Source: Apoda limacodes (taxonomy: Eukaryota > Arthropoda > Insecta > Lepidoptera > Limacodidae). From it: a DNA stretch of 64,000 nt. Numbering within the stretch: position 1 is the first letter of the stretch; the number at the start of each line of letters is the position of its first letter. The position numbers and the translations under genes were made by a program. This document shows positions 1 through 12,300 of this stretch, piece after piece. Under the pieces are notes generated by a model. That model saw only the letters and a list, made by a program, of their open reading frames with translations. It had not been told where the DNA came from and made no database searches. The stretch lies in NCBI GenBank assembly GCA_946406115.1, contig OX291540.1, positions 4,460,563 to 4,524,562 of the forward strand, written 5' to 3'.

Positions 1-1380
1 CAAGTTATTAAAACAAGTTTTTAGATAAAAGCTTTGAAACTGCATCAAACTAGAAGCTTTTTATAACTTTTTGTTATTTATATTATCAGGAATCAATTTT
101 ATTAATGTTATTAACACTTTGCATTTGTCAGATATCTTAATTATTTTTTATCAATCAGTTAGTCAAATATTTTATCAGACAATAATACTGTAATTAATTT
201 TACAAATGATAATTGCAAAAATGCTAATTAGACTGTGCTTTCCTAACATAAAATTATACTTAATCTCAATATATTTATTTTCATAGTTAGGTACCCTATA
301 CAGATAACATCAAGCTAAAATATTTATCAGACTAAATTACTTGTTGACCGGGTGAATGTAGCGGTACATGTTGCAGCTCACTTGAAACAGAGATAAAAAC
401 ATATAGCTATCATTCATACCCTGTTCTATCATTATACCACTTTTTTCTCTAAAGACTTACGGGACAATCATATGTGTCCAGATACATTGTATCAACATCA
501 GTGTAGCCACGATAGGCTCACCCCCTGTCCCTGTCACGCAGGACTTAAAATGGTTGGTTAAAAGGGGCTGTCCCCCAAAATATTATGTTGGTGCGTAGAT
601 TCCCAGCCACTCGTTGGTTACCCCCTTTTGGAAGACGTTATACATCTGAATGCAATAAAATAGAGACTATTTGCAGGCATTCCCAGTAAATGTTATAAGC
701 ATGTAAGCTAACACAAGGCTAAGGTATGATTTGCAAACCTTGACAAATACAAAAAAAATATCTTTTTTTTAAAAATTAAAGAAGTGACACTCCTCAAATC
801 AACCTATTGGGTCCATGTTCTCCGAAACGTTTTTTTAATGCTTTTATTTAGTTTCACCTGTACCGTTGTCTGTAATCAACTCTAGTAAAATTTGACCCAC
901 TTCCCGGTTTTCAATTGAGTTGAAATTTTGCGTACACACGTAAATCGGATGACAATGCAATATAATGATGTCATGGAGCTGGTCTGATCTGAAACTGCTG
1001 TTTAAATATTCGCAATATAAATTTTACACAAAAATGGTTTGAAGGACACTTGCTAGCCGCTTTGCGTTTTAATTTATTACCGTAATAGGGACATACACTT
1101 CACAAATAATTATAGGAAAATTTTGTGAAGCATTGCTTTTCCAATTTTATTAGATAACTCATTTTTAGATTTGTTTTGATCTATTTTTGGGGTCCTATTA
1201 CTGGAATATTTATCACTCATTTCTATGTTTGTACGTCCGTCTACCTACCGTTTTGAAGCAGGCAAATTCGTCTTAATTTGAAATTTTGCAATTATGTACA
1301 TCGCTATTACTAATATTATTTTAGTACTCAAAAATCTATTAAAAATAATTGCCACATATATGAAGAGGTCTTCACGTCGC
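1..1380. other. No gene recognised; AT-rich DNA with repeat fragments
   Basis: A repeat-like stretch near 480-650 (tcaccccctgtcc, cagccactcgttggttaccc) has a loose match at 7640-7725. A possible repeat around 895-1000 (ttgaaattttgcgtacacac). The missing Tret1-like first exon could lie here, but I could not pick it out. Confidence 0.5.
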
Positions 1381-1825
1381 CTATACCGCAAAGTCTAAAG
1401 ACGAAAGTCTTTGACCAGTGCGTCAAAGTTTGACACTTACCAGTGGCTGGTCCACAAGTTCAAGGTCGCACAGCGCGCAATGGAGCGAGCTATGCTCGGA
1501 GTATTTTATTGAGGGATCGAATCCGAAATGATTACATCCGGAAGAGAACCTAAGTATTTGCAAGCTGAAGTGGCAGTGGGTTGGCCACGTCTGTCGGAGG
1601 ACCGATGGCCGATGGAGCAGACGTGTCCTACAGTGAAGACCGCGTATGGGAAGGCGAAGCGTGGGACGCCCTCCAGCCCAGTGGTCCGACGACCTTAAAA
1701 CGGTGGCTGGTGGTGGCTAGATGCGGAAGACAGGGGGCCGGTAGAAATGGCGCGCAATAAAGGAGGCTTATGTCCAGCAGTGGGCCAATATAAGCTGATA
1801 TGATATGACGGAGCATCACTTGTGG
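1381..1825 (+). mobile_element. RTE-type LINE, decayed C-terminal end
   Basis: Read in several frames, the DNA gives KVFDQCV, VAQRAMERAMLGV, LRDRIRN/DYIRK, LKWQWVGHVCRRTDGRWSRR, GRPPARWSDDLK and VQQWANIS-like pieces, the end of RTE reverse transcriptase ORFs common in Lepidoptera. It ends in the typical short repeat (gctgatatgatatga). Frameshifted, not functional. Confidence 0.8.
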
Positions 1826-2173
1826 GAGGGCTCGACCGATTTGGGTGATTTCTTATTTCGGATTCGCGCACTTAGGGTAAACCACTCATACGATTGCAAT
1901 GAAATTTTGGTAAGTGGTTGTGCACACGCATATCTATGAATAAAAATATTTTAACAGCAGTTTATGTATTTGGAGTGAATAAATACGGGGATGAACGGGA
2001 AAGGGAAAGGGACTAAAGCGAAACAACGTTCGCATATATATAAAGACCCCTGCGGTCGGAATGTAAAGAACTGCCATATTGATAGTATTTAAGTTACTTA
2101 TAAAGCACACTTAAGGCTGCGCCCTACTCGAATGTGCAGTTTTCTGCTCGTTTTTAAAATCGACTCTACCAAG

Positions 2174-2310
2174 TGTTTTTTTTATACCACTAAGGTGGCA
2201 AACAAGGTTACGGTCCGCCTGACGACAAGCGGTCACCGTAGACTATGGACGCTTGCAACACCAGGGGTATCACTGGCGCGTTGCCGACCCTTCAGAAATC
2301 TAATAACTTC
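2174..2310 (-). mobile_element. Second 3' fragment of that LINE family, opposite strand
   Basis: Reverse complement of the 3' UTR at 4020-4135: T-run, taccactaaggtggcaaaca, ggtcaccgta, caccaggggt and gcgcgttgccgaccc. Only the last ~135 bases are present. Confidence 0.85.
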
Positions 2311-2715
2311 CTACTTGAAGAACCCCATACAGTAGTCCTTGGAGAAAACCCTTAACAAAAAAAAATTTTAGACTGGAAAAAAAAGATTTCTTCTTCTACA
2401 TTCTTTAACTAGTAAGTAACTATATTTCTTTTAAGATCTCTGTTAAAACATCGCTTTAAAAAACTAACGGCCGAACTCGTTTTTCTATTTTTAATTCATA
2501 ACTCCTTATCAACTAGTAGACGAAACATAATTTACTTAATAAAATGTTAAGTACTATAAAGATAGAAAATGTACTTGATTTATTATATATTATGTAATTT
2601 TGTTATTAATTATTTGCCACTTTTTACGATATGGTTTAAAATGAAGTTCTTTCAAGATATACGTATGTACCTAACCTTCTGTGTTCTTACTATGATTGCT
2701 TCGTTCGTTGAGCAG

Positions 2716-2851
2716 TGCTTCGTGACGGCCGCCACGTGCTGCAACATCGTGGGTCATGGCTGCTGTCTCGGGTTCCCAGGCGTATTGTTTCCGCAACTGC
2801 GACAGCCAGCTTCTCACATCGTGCTCACTAAGGAAGCTGACTCTTGGATTG
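2716..2851 (+). CDS. Tret1-like, first recognised exon (helix 1)
   Basis: Encodes CFVTAATCCNIVGHGCCLGF, PGVLFPQLRQ and TKEADSWI plus one base, the first transmembrane helix and extracellular loop. A branch-point-like CTAAC at 2671-2675, a pyrimidine-rich tract and CAG at 2713-2715 argue for an acceptor here. Alternatively translation could begin at an in-frame ATG upstream (2641 or 2692). Donor is GTCAGT at 2852. Confidence 0.75.
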
Positions 2852-5800
2852 GTCAGTATTTTCTTCGTCGAGGCTTCTTCACAGGCGGTCAAATCCCCCA
2901 ATATCATACACGCAAAATAATATCATACACGCAAAATAATCCTGACATTTCTCAATGCGTTCTACATTTTTTTCTAATATTATAGAGGTCACCGGGTTTT
3001 TCTCATTTACTCTAAATTCAATTTCACCTCATGTAAAAAGTCTTAAAGTAATTTTTTAACAAAATAGAAAATCTCTGCGAAGAAACAGAAAGATAATTAA
3101 CGAATTATGACTATACGAAGATGCAGTTTTGTAGACTACTTACTGCTTCAAATAAACTTAGCCTCAAGAATTCAAATTTTACATCCATTTTAGCGATAAA
3201 TTTTCTGTTTTGTTAAAAAAATACTTAAGGCCTTTATACGAAAGGTGAAATGTGTTGGTGACATCGAAAGTAGAGTAAACGTGTAAAACAGGGTGAATGA
3301 AATGTTAAACACCTTTCGTTAGAGAACTGTTAACACTTAAAACACCCTTAATCTAAAAAGTCTTGACCTTCACCTAGCACGTGTCAATTTCCTTTGGTAA
3401 AGGACGTCTTGCTGTTTGCAAAACTAAGGTCAAATTAAGCCTAACCTAACCTATGAAAAAACTAAATTCAAGGCGTTTTCAACACGAAAAAATGTGTTTC
3501 TGAAAATCGTTCACCTATTTGTTCATTATTCCTATTTCCTACATTTCCGACATTTTTCAACTTTGGAAGAAACTCACAATATAAATTTCTTAGAAAAAAG
3601 CTTTCGTTAAAACTTAAAACTGAATATGCGATTTTGGAGATCTATCCAAAGATACTACCCGTGTACCAGCTTGGCCCGTGCTGTGAGAATTGTCGACGAT
3701 CCCAATTGCCGTATCGAACCCTTAAGACTGAGGAGAGACTTTGCCTCCTTGTGTGTGTTCTACCGCTTGTACAATGGGATGTGGTCTGAGGAATTGTTCG
3801 ACATGATGCCCATGACGACTTTCTACCATTGCACCGCTCGCCATCGGCAGTGAAATCATTCTCACACTCTAGAACCGAAATGGTAGCGTACAGTGCGGTT
3901 GCAGAGAAACTTCCTCCCGCGAACGCTTGGGTTGTGGAATGAGCTTCCTGCCAAGGTTTTCTCTAAGGAAGGACTACAGTATGGGGTTCTTCAAGAAAGA
4001 AGTTATTGGATTTTTGAAGGGTCGGCAACGCGCGAGTTACCCCTGGTGTTACAAGCGTCCATAGGCCGAGGTGACCGCTTACCATCGGGCGGATCGTGTG
4101 CTTGTTTGCCACCTTAGTGGTATAATAAAAAAAAACTCTATGCTAATGTATGTAATTAGTGCGTAAAATAAATTTATGTATTTATATGCCTTTAAGTGTC
4201 TCACCTTTTGTAGAATATTATTACCTACAATCGATGCAAAGTCAGCGGAAATATATAAGGCTGTCACGTACGGACGGACGGTATTTGCCTTTTGGCTAGG
4301 GAACCCTATTAATTGATACAAAACTTTAACCCAATGTACATCCTGACACTCATGAAGTCATGACAAAGATGATTTCGAACTATCCTGTGTGGATAAAACT
4401 TAAATAAATGATCCATGCCAGAGGGTTTAAAGGGAAAGAGGCAAAGATTATATATTTATGATGATTGATGATTCCTCAGATTGCAATTTTAATGTTGCGA
4501 TAATGAGAGTATTGAAAAGATTTATGGCGTGATTGTGAATAATAGGATAATATGTAGTGTGACACATGTGTTGCGTACTTAAAAAAGATGATACAAGAAA
4601 TAAAATATAAAGCGGAAATGTATTATATCTAAATGATATTATATGGGTTGGCCGAGAGAATGAATAAAAAAGATGCAAGATACCAATTTATGAGACGCAA
4701 TAAATTGGAGAGGTTGGTAGAGACTTGTCAAACATATGTAGATGAAATTGACTGTAGTCTCAGAAAAGATGAAAAGAATGAACGTGTATGAACACTTGAC
4801 TGAAAGTAGATCCAGCAAAATAAGTGTGCCAGTATCGTGGCAAGTCCAAGGCTGGGCTCACTTTCTACTCCTATTACTTTAATGAGTGTTTTGCTAACAA
4901 AGATTACAAGTGACGTCCATGGTACGCTACTTAACCCTAATCTTGGGCTGCATCCGCGCCCGCTTCCTTATGTTAACATTCATCATTACAAGCTCCAATT
5001 ATCTATCCAATCTTACTTTTCTTTTGGATCTATGATCCTGCCGTCAGAGATTATACCAACTGTGCTTCCGATAGGTACGCCAAATTTGTTTTGATAAAAC
5101 TTAGAAACATTTGGTAAAGCATAAACAGAAACAAAAAACAAATCTATCTAGAACTTTTTCGTTTGCTGATCAAGAGATATGAATTTGTAAGCAAAGGAAT
5201 AGAATATCCATGCTACCTACATACGCTACGTACGCATTGCAAACATAGGTAGAGTAAAAACACCTTTATATCAATTGATAACGCCCATCTGCTCCTAAAT
5301 CCAGGAAATCAATTTAGATAAACTATAGCCACTATAACGATTATTCGAAGATTATGGTAGCTCAGAATACATCAGATAACACCTAAGTACTATATACCAA
5401 AGATACTACATCTAAGAGTGTGTAACACTAGCATTCGTGCATAACGCGTCATACGTAATTTGCTAGTGTAAGTATAGCAAACCTATCCAATATGTCTCCA
5501 AAGTTTTGTTTCTAAAACTTTATTATATCATTTTTGATATTTCGGAATTATTTCCTTAAGTTCTGAACAGCCTCCAAATACTACGGTCGTTGAGACTTTA
5601 AATGAAAGTTTAAGTAGCAGGTCTAACTTATACTGAGGTAAAATACTTTTAATTACCTAGATAATCAGGAAATTATAATTTAAAAGTTATTTGTAAAGAC
5701 TCCTACTTTAAAAACGTGGTACCGATTTTTTTAACCGGACGTTCGATTAGTTTAGTACGACCAATTTAAGTTCAATATCATGTGTCATCGTTTATCCATC

Positions 5801-6630
5801 CAAGGCGCGTTACGGCACACGCGGTATATTGTATATTACCGGCATGAAAAAACATAAACATAGTTTAATTTTGCCTGGTCTTCTATTATTACATTTACGA
5901 TGATCTTTTGAATAACTTTGAATAACGTTTTAAAAAAAATACAAATTCCAGCATCAATCCTGGGTATGTCATTACTGGTTGGCAACTTCTGTCAGACTCC
6001 CATCATGACGCGGTATGGTCGCCGCACGGGGCACATCGCGGTTACTCTACCGGTCATGCTCGGATGGATCATCATCATCCTCGCCACCAGCGTCGAGGTA
6101 CGGTATCTCACCAAATGGTTTCAAGAACTCAGAATCTCGCAATATAAATGTAGGTACTCCCAAAAAGTGTAGTGTTAGCTAAACCTGTGTACATGTTTTA
6201 AATGACAATAACATGCATAGGATAGAATGATGGCGTAGTAACAAAGCCTACCCCTGACTAAATCACCCAATTTATCTTACTAATTAACAGCCAGTCCCGA
6301 CTGCTTATGTTCGACGAATTGTCTTCTTTTTTACTTTGTTGATGAAAATCGTCATAACCAATATCATAACAATCTTATTTATACACTCAAACTAAATTTG
6401 TGACAGTCCATTTGTTTATCATTGCTTAGCGTCGCTATCGAGCATCTAATAAGGCTGAAAGGCACAGACAGAGACAGTTAGACGGAGTAGAACATAATGT
6501 TACATTAAATCCCTGACTAACTGCATAGCTACAGCTTGCCTTATCAACCATTCCTTTTAAGATCAAGGAGTTGTTGAAATACCACTCTAATAAATTAATT
6601 TAGCCCTAGCTGAGCCGTGGACAAAAACCT

Positions 6631-6664
<34 letters not shown>

Positions 6665-9109
6665 CAAATCATATTAATACACAGTATAACCCATGTCCAT
6701 CTGGAGCAATATAACTTTCAAATAGAGAAAATTAACAAACTTACAAAATCTCATTATCTCATAATGGGAGTTTTTCCGTACGACCTCAATTTCATTTAAC
6801 TCTCATTCAAATACTATTTGGGTATATTGGGTCGAGAATGTAACGATTTCAAAATAATTTCATTGGCAGATAAAAGATTTGATTAGACTACATTAAAAAA
6901 TATAACCAGTTTTTGGTATCCAAACAACGGTTCGCTAAGAACGTGCCAAAAACCCGCAACATTTATTTATGTAGGTAAGACTTACCTTTCTAACTACTAC
7001 TACTACAAAACATTGATATTATTACAAGAAGATATTTGTTTTATTATATCAAATTGTTATTGCATTAGTAAGATATTATGTCACCTGCAACTGTTATCTC
7101 ATAGTCTCAAGTTTTAACCTGCTTTTTGACAATTATCGAATATAGTTAACTACTATAAAAACTACTATAGTTTAGGCCCTAAATTTACGACACTACCAGA
7201 CATTCAAATGTTTTTACATTTATTACAATCGTAAACATAAATACTTATATGATAAATGTGAAAATATGATACTTATATGACTTATGTAGGGCTCAGCCTG
7301 TTCTACTGCGTTGATTTGTGCACTGTGGATTTTCTGACAGTTCGACTTAGGCGGTTATCGATTATGAAAAAATAAAAAATGCGGTTATCAGCATGGGATT
7401 TCTATGGCAACTGTAGAGTGCTATAGCAAGCTAGAATATATCCTTATACGTCTCTTTAACAATATCTGTGCCAAAAATTATACCCCTGCCCAATCCTGAC
7501 TTCTCATACTTAGTTCGTCAGAAGAAGGTATATTTTTCTGCCCCTAATCTACTTATTACTTTTAAACAGGTAAATTACGACGTATGAGACAAATATGAAG
7601 CCACCTTAGTCCAGACACAGCATCAGACGTAGTGAGACAATGGGCTCACCATCTAAGTGGTCCAGCCCTTACATTATTAAGTATGCGTGTGTCCAGTCGC
7701 TGGTTACCCCTTTCCAGAGAGGAGTATATACATACATAAATTTGTTGCTCCGCAGAAACAAACTAACAAATATATATTAGTTTGGATGTGAATTATGAAC
7801 AAGCTGTTCGAATAATAGAATAGCGTCTGCGCTTATTTTTTACGTCTTTGCTTATATTTCACGTTCTAATAGTGTTAGCGTTTTGAAAATTACAATTTAC
7901 CCAAAGCTTACCCTTGGTGCTTTTTTTCAGGTAATAATCATCGGTAGAATACTTCAGGGCTTATCATTTGGAATGCTGTTGCCTCTGCGTTCAGCACTCA
8001 TAGGGGAGTACACGAGCCCTAAAAATCGAGGAGCCTTCCTGACCACTATTTCTCTTTCTCAAGCGACTGGAATATTCTTCGTGCATCTCGTAGGATCTCT
8101 TCTCAGCTGGCAGAGAACTGCTCTAATCTGTCTCTTCTTCTCTTTTGCTAGCCTCGTCATGATACTCTACTCCCCTGAATCTCCAAGCTGGCTAGCGGCA
8201 ATGGGTAGATATGACGAATGCAGGAAGGTCTTTCGATGGCTCAGAGGTGATGAAGAAGATGAAGAGTTAGAAGAGATGATACAGGTTAGGATTCTATTGA
8301 AGAAAGCGCAATCACGAAAGAGTGCTGCCAAGCCGAGCCTTTTAAATCAAGCAAAGGAAACCACAGTCAAAAAAGAGTTTTACAAGCCCATACTGATTAT
8401 GTTACACTTTTATTTTCTGATGCAATTTGCCGGGGGCACCACTATGGCCAGTTATTCCACCACCATCATTGCCGCTTTGATGGGACCAAGCGCCAACGCC
8501 AACTTGTGGATGATAGCTCTGGACACTCAAAGACTTATCACAAATTCTTTCGCTGTTGTCGTTATAAACAAAGTTAAAAGACGTACAATGTTGTTTTCAA
8601 CAGGATTCCTTTGCGTCGCCAGCCATTTGGCTATAGCCGCTTACGTCTACGCTAAGCTCCATGGCATTTTGAATTTCGACTCTATCTTGTTGCCAGCGAT
8701 TTTAATAAATTGCCACATCTTTTCGATCGCCTTAGGAATGATTCCTATGCCAACTGTCATAGCTGGTGAAGTATTTCCTTTAGAATATAGAAGCATCGGA
8801 TCGAGTGTTAGTTTGATTGCTATGTCTGGGTTCATGGTTCTAGTCTTGAAAACTTTCACGGGTCTGATCGCTAGTATTGGCCTGCATGGAACGTATACTA
8901 TATACGCCTGTGTCCTTTCTTACAATCTAGTCGTAGTTTGGTTCTTATTACCAGAGACAAAGGGAAGAACTTTACAACAGATCGAAGATGAGTTTAGAGG
9001 AAGGCCCTTGACCATGCATGAGATAGCATCTAGGCAATCATTGCACGAGGACCCCGTGAAAGCATACAAGAGGAAGATGTCGCAACTCAGTAATCCGGCT
9101 TTGGACTGA
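2716..9109 (+). CDS. Facilitated trehalose transporter Tret1-like, start exon not found
   Basis: Sugar transporter of the major facilitator superfamily, expected in the plasma membrane with 12 membrane helices, moving trehalose or hexoses down a gradient. Three exons (2716-2851, 5952-6097, 7931-9109) join in phase to about 486 residues plus TGA. Signatures seen: LGFPGVLFPQL in the first helix region, ADSWIA/SILGMSLLVGN across intron 1, RYGRRTG loop, GRILQGLSFG, PESPSWL after helix 6, and PETKGRTLQQIEDEF after helix 12. Length fits the family (about 470-500). The true first exon is not recognised; it should end in phase 0 and supply the ATG and a short N-terminal tail. Assignment to Tret1 rather than another insect sugar transporter is by family likeness; the substrate is inference. 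Confidence 0.85.
2852..5951. other. Tret1-like intron 1
   Basis: Starts GTCAGT, ends TTCCAG. Holds a 19-base tandem copy near 2900-2940, the LINE fragment at 3630-4135 and a 'cggacggacgg ... ggctagggaaccct' repeat near 4265-4310. No gene seen. Confidence 0.7.
3630..4135 (+). mobile_element. Jockey/CR1-type LINE, 5'-truncated 3' end
   Basis: Encodes LRRDFASLCVFYRLYNGM, EELFDMMP, TFYHCTARHRQ, then in another frame LQRNFLPRTLGLWNELPAKV, the C-terminus of an insect non-LTR reverse transcriptase ORF. It is followed by a 3' UTR (gtcggcaacgcgcg ... gtttgccaccttagtggtat) and an A-rich tail. One frameshift. Sits in intron 1 of the Tret1-like gene. Confidence 0.85.
5952..6097 (+). CDS. Tret1-like exon (helices 2-3)
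   Basis: Completes the alanine of WIASILG and continues LGMSLLVGNFCQTPIMTRYG RRTG, ending ATSVE. The RYGRRTG loop between helices 2 and 3 is the classic MFS sugar-porter signature. Acceptor CCAG, donor GTACGG, phase 0. Confidence 0.88.
6098..7930. other. Tret1-like intron 2
   Basis: Starts GTACGG, ends TTTTCAG. AT-rich with a microsatellite and the loose repeat at 7610-7735. No gene seen. Confidence 0.75.
6631..6664. repeat. Microsatellite (TG)5(TA)12
   Basis: Five TG then twelve TA dinucleotides in intron 2 of the Tret1-like gene. Confidence 0.97.
7931..9109 (+). CDS. Tret1-like terminal exon (helices 4-12)
   Basis: Encodes 392 residues from VIIIGRILQGLSFGM to SNPALD and TGA. Contains ESPSWLAAMGRYDECRK with a charged cytoplasmic loop (DEEDEELEEM), a second half starting at KPILIMLHFYFLMQFAGG, and PETKGRTLQQIEDEFRGRP at the C-terminus. 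Acceptor is a strong T-run plus CAG. Open throughout with no frame damage. Confidence 0.92.
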   Translation, partial: VIIIGRILQGLSFGMLLPLRSALIGEYTSPKNRGAFLTTISLSQATGIFFVHLVGSLLSWQRTALICLFFSFASLVMILYSPESPSWLAAMGRYDECRKVFRWLRGDEEDEELEEMIQVRILLKKAQSRKSAAKPSLLNQAKETTVKKEFYKPILIMLHFYFLMQFAGGTTMASYSTTIIAALMGPSANANLWMIALDTQRLITNSFAVVVINKVKRRTMLFSTGFLCVASHLAIAAYVYAKLHGILNFDSILLPAILINCHIFSIALGMIPMPTVIAGEVFPLEYRSIGSSVSLIAMSGFMVLVLKTFTGLIASIGLHGTYTIYACVLSYNLVVVWFLLPETKGRTLQQIEDEFRGRPLTMHEIASRQSLHEDPVKAYKRKMSQLSNPALD

Positions 9110-9341
9110 TAAATCCAAAGGCAATACTTCGGTATTTATTACTTTAAGTATGACATACTTAAGTCCTTAAACTCGAAATGTAGTGTGAGTCAGTGGTATA
9201 TCGATAGCAAACTTCTGATAGCGTTAATGTGGATTGTGCAATTCATACGTGACCTTGTGTGTAAAAATTGTCATAAAACTTTGTATTGTTCGAATTCGAA
9301 TATCGATAAGGGCATAATGTGATAAAGAAAAATGTTATTGC

Positions 9342-9347
9342 AATAAA
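9342..9347 (+). other. Poly(A) signal of the Tret1-like gene
   Basis: AATAAA 233 bases after the stop codon, followed by a T-rich stretch (tattatttta, cttttatatt). Fits a short 3' UTR. Confidence 0.6.
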
Positions 9348-12300
9348 AAGTATTATTTTACAATAATCTTTTATATTATTTGGTACATATGATATCTTGT
9401 CAATCAGTCCAACCATACGTGGTGAATCTAGCCTTAGGTTGTTCTCCTTTTTTTTACAATTTTTGGTACATAAAAGTACAATTATACAATGTATAAAATA
9501 ATGTCGCTTCTATCCCCAGTATAATTGCACAGTCGACCTCTTAAACTAACATCTGTACATCGTTAAAGAATATAATTAAACATTTCAGATCGGTTTTACA
9601 CTACACTCTGGAGTCGTATGGAACGACACATACTCAAGGTCCAAAATTAACCAAGCCTTATATCTTTATACTAATTCACGCTTAATTGTACCGTACTTTT
9701 TTAACCGGTCAATATAGTGAGAACTTTAAAAAACAACCAGTTAAAGTCCTTACTTTTGAGGCATAAAAATAATACGGAAATAAAAATATTTTGTTATAAT
9801 GTACAATTGCGTAAATATAATGTAAAAACTGAAGGAAGACATCTGAACAAATCATTAAAAATCTATAATTATGCTAAAATATGAATCGCAAGTGATAATA
9901 AGCTATCATAAATAAAGTTATATATTTTCTTCTCAAAGTTGCCTACTATATCAACCGCTTAAAATCTAAACTAAATAACATCCCAAAAATCTCAATACCA
10001 TAAAAATTTGGACTAATTAATCAGACAATGGCCTATGGCTTTGAAGCCAATATATTAAAAAACAAGTCATGTCTTATAACAAAAGTCTACGTTGGCATGA
10101 AGATTGTCATAGAGCTCAACGAATCAAGGGTCTAAGATACATAAATGGTACATTAATTTGTGGAATTTATTTTAAATGGTCGTTGACTCGCGAATTAAAA
10201 TAAAAAAATACTCTTCTTTGATTTCAGCAATATGATTTCAGATAATAATTCGTAAACCAACGACAAAAAGTCTTAATTACAGTGTGATTATAATATACAA
10301 GAAAATACAGTATCTATTGGTACAAGTACCGCAATTTTTATTCCGGTACCCGTCAAAAATACAGAAATAACAAAATGGAGAAATATTTATCTAAAAAAAA
10401 ACAATTAAGGCAACGCGCACACGCCGCAAACTTCAATATAAAATTAGTGTCATAAAAATAACGCTAACTACGCCTTAAATAAACATCATCTTTAAAATAA
10501 TATACTTTGACAAAAATGTCAACAATAATACGATACCAAATGGCAGAAATACAATTCCGTTTTTATTTTTCAAACTGTATAAAATATCTTGACTATAGAC
10601 ATTTCGCTACTCACGTCGTGTTATTGTCACAAAGCACTATTTATCATAGTCGCAAAAAGCATGGTCATCAATAAAATGCCTATAAATTATTAATAAACAA
10701 AGTTTTTATTAAATTTATGAAATCAACAAAAACTTTAGTTATTACATAACTCAATGGCATTTCATAGATGAATATGCATTTTGCGACAATCATTAATAAC
10801 AATTTATGATAACAATTTATGATAACACATTTTCAGCATCGAAATGTTTATTGTTATGGATATTTTATGCACCGAAGGTTGTTTGGGAAAAATCTGATTC
10901 GGACTTACGGATGCTATGAAAAACCGAGGTTACAGTTAAAATACAAAGAATGAGGTGACACAAGTAGTTATTATAGCTACCGCATACTCTTACAAAATAC
11001 TTATGAATATGTTATCACCCTTTTTATTGTTCATTCTCGATTTAGTTATGATTTATTAATTTTCTCGATTTAGTATTAAATAATTGTTAACATTTTTGGT
11101 AAATTCTATTAAAAGATACCATACATGACTACAAAATTATAACATTATTTACAAGTTTAAATAGAAAATATTGAACAACATTTAATATGAACATAGCAAA
11201 ATCCATTTTAAAAAGTATCTTGTTGTTATGTTGCTAGCACTGACATGAAATTGTCTATGAACAGTGTAGACATCATTTCTGCAAAATTCATAGCATTCAT
11301 AATTCATTGACAAGAAAAATCTATTGCTTTGTCAATAATCTTATTTGCTTCTAACTTGTCAAGACTGGTGTTTCTTGAATGAGTTGTAATATTTCCCACC
11401 CTAGCACTTAAAAGCTAAGTATAAAGTTACGTTGATGGTAAAATGTTCTTAGAAAACTGTAAAAGCTGTAAAATTATTTGTTCAATATAAATTGTGGTCC
11501 TTCGAGCTGGATGAAGAAATATTACATACTTTTCACAAAATTATTAACTCCGGTAACTACCACACGTGCATAATAGAATTAGATTATATGCGAGGAAACT
11601 ATCAAATCAATCTTAAAGTAATAATAATAATATCGAGTGTGAAAGAGCAAAATGGTAAATTTAGTTACTTCAGATAAATGCCAAAAACAAAAGAAATGAA
11701 AATAGTAGCTCAACTTGAAATCTCACGAATAGAATAGAAACAAGTACTTTAAAGTAAAAACAGTTTACGGGATTTAACAGTCTGTGGGTATTCAACCTGA
11801 ACTTTCGGATACTTCGTTTTTCGAGGAACGCTGCTTTATAGCAGTGTCTAAATATACAGGATCACAAATATTCAATCGCCGTAAAAACATATTTGTAAGC
11901 CTTTAAACACAAAATAAATACTTTCTGTAGTCGCATCTGAGATTCAACTATTCTTTATATAAATAATAGCATACTTATTATTTACTTTTCTAAGTTGAGC
12001 TACGCTTACTTTGCTATAAGGCAGATTCAATAAAATACAGCACTATGGCCAAAAACCTACATTTACTGAACGAATGTCATGATAACTATCATTTAAAAGT
12101 TTATTTTCGACATTCGACCAACTTTAATGTAAGCATTGCTTCAACGTGATAACACTTAAATCATCGAATACTTACGATAATTTGATCAACTTCTACCTAT
12201 CTTACAAAACACACAATCCCACAAAACACAAAAAACGACCACGCCTCAACTGCATAACTTACTGACTACCGTCTCATTCTCGAAAACACCAAATTTATAT

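Noticed and set aside
2569..2985. 138-codon ORF as a separate protein
   Set aside because: Its middle is the Tret1-like exon at 2716-2851; the parts before and after are intron reading.
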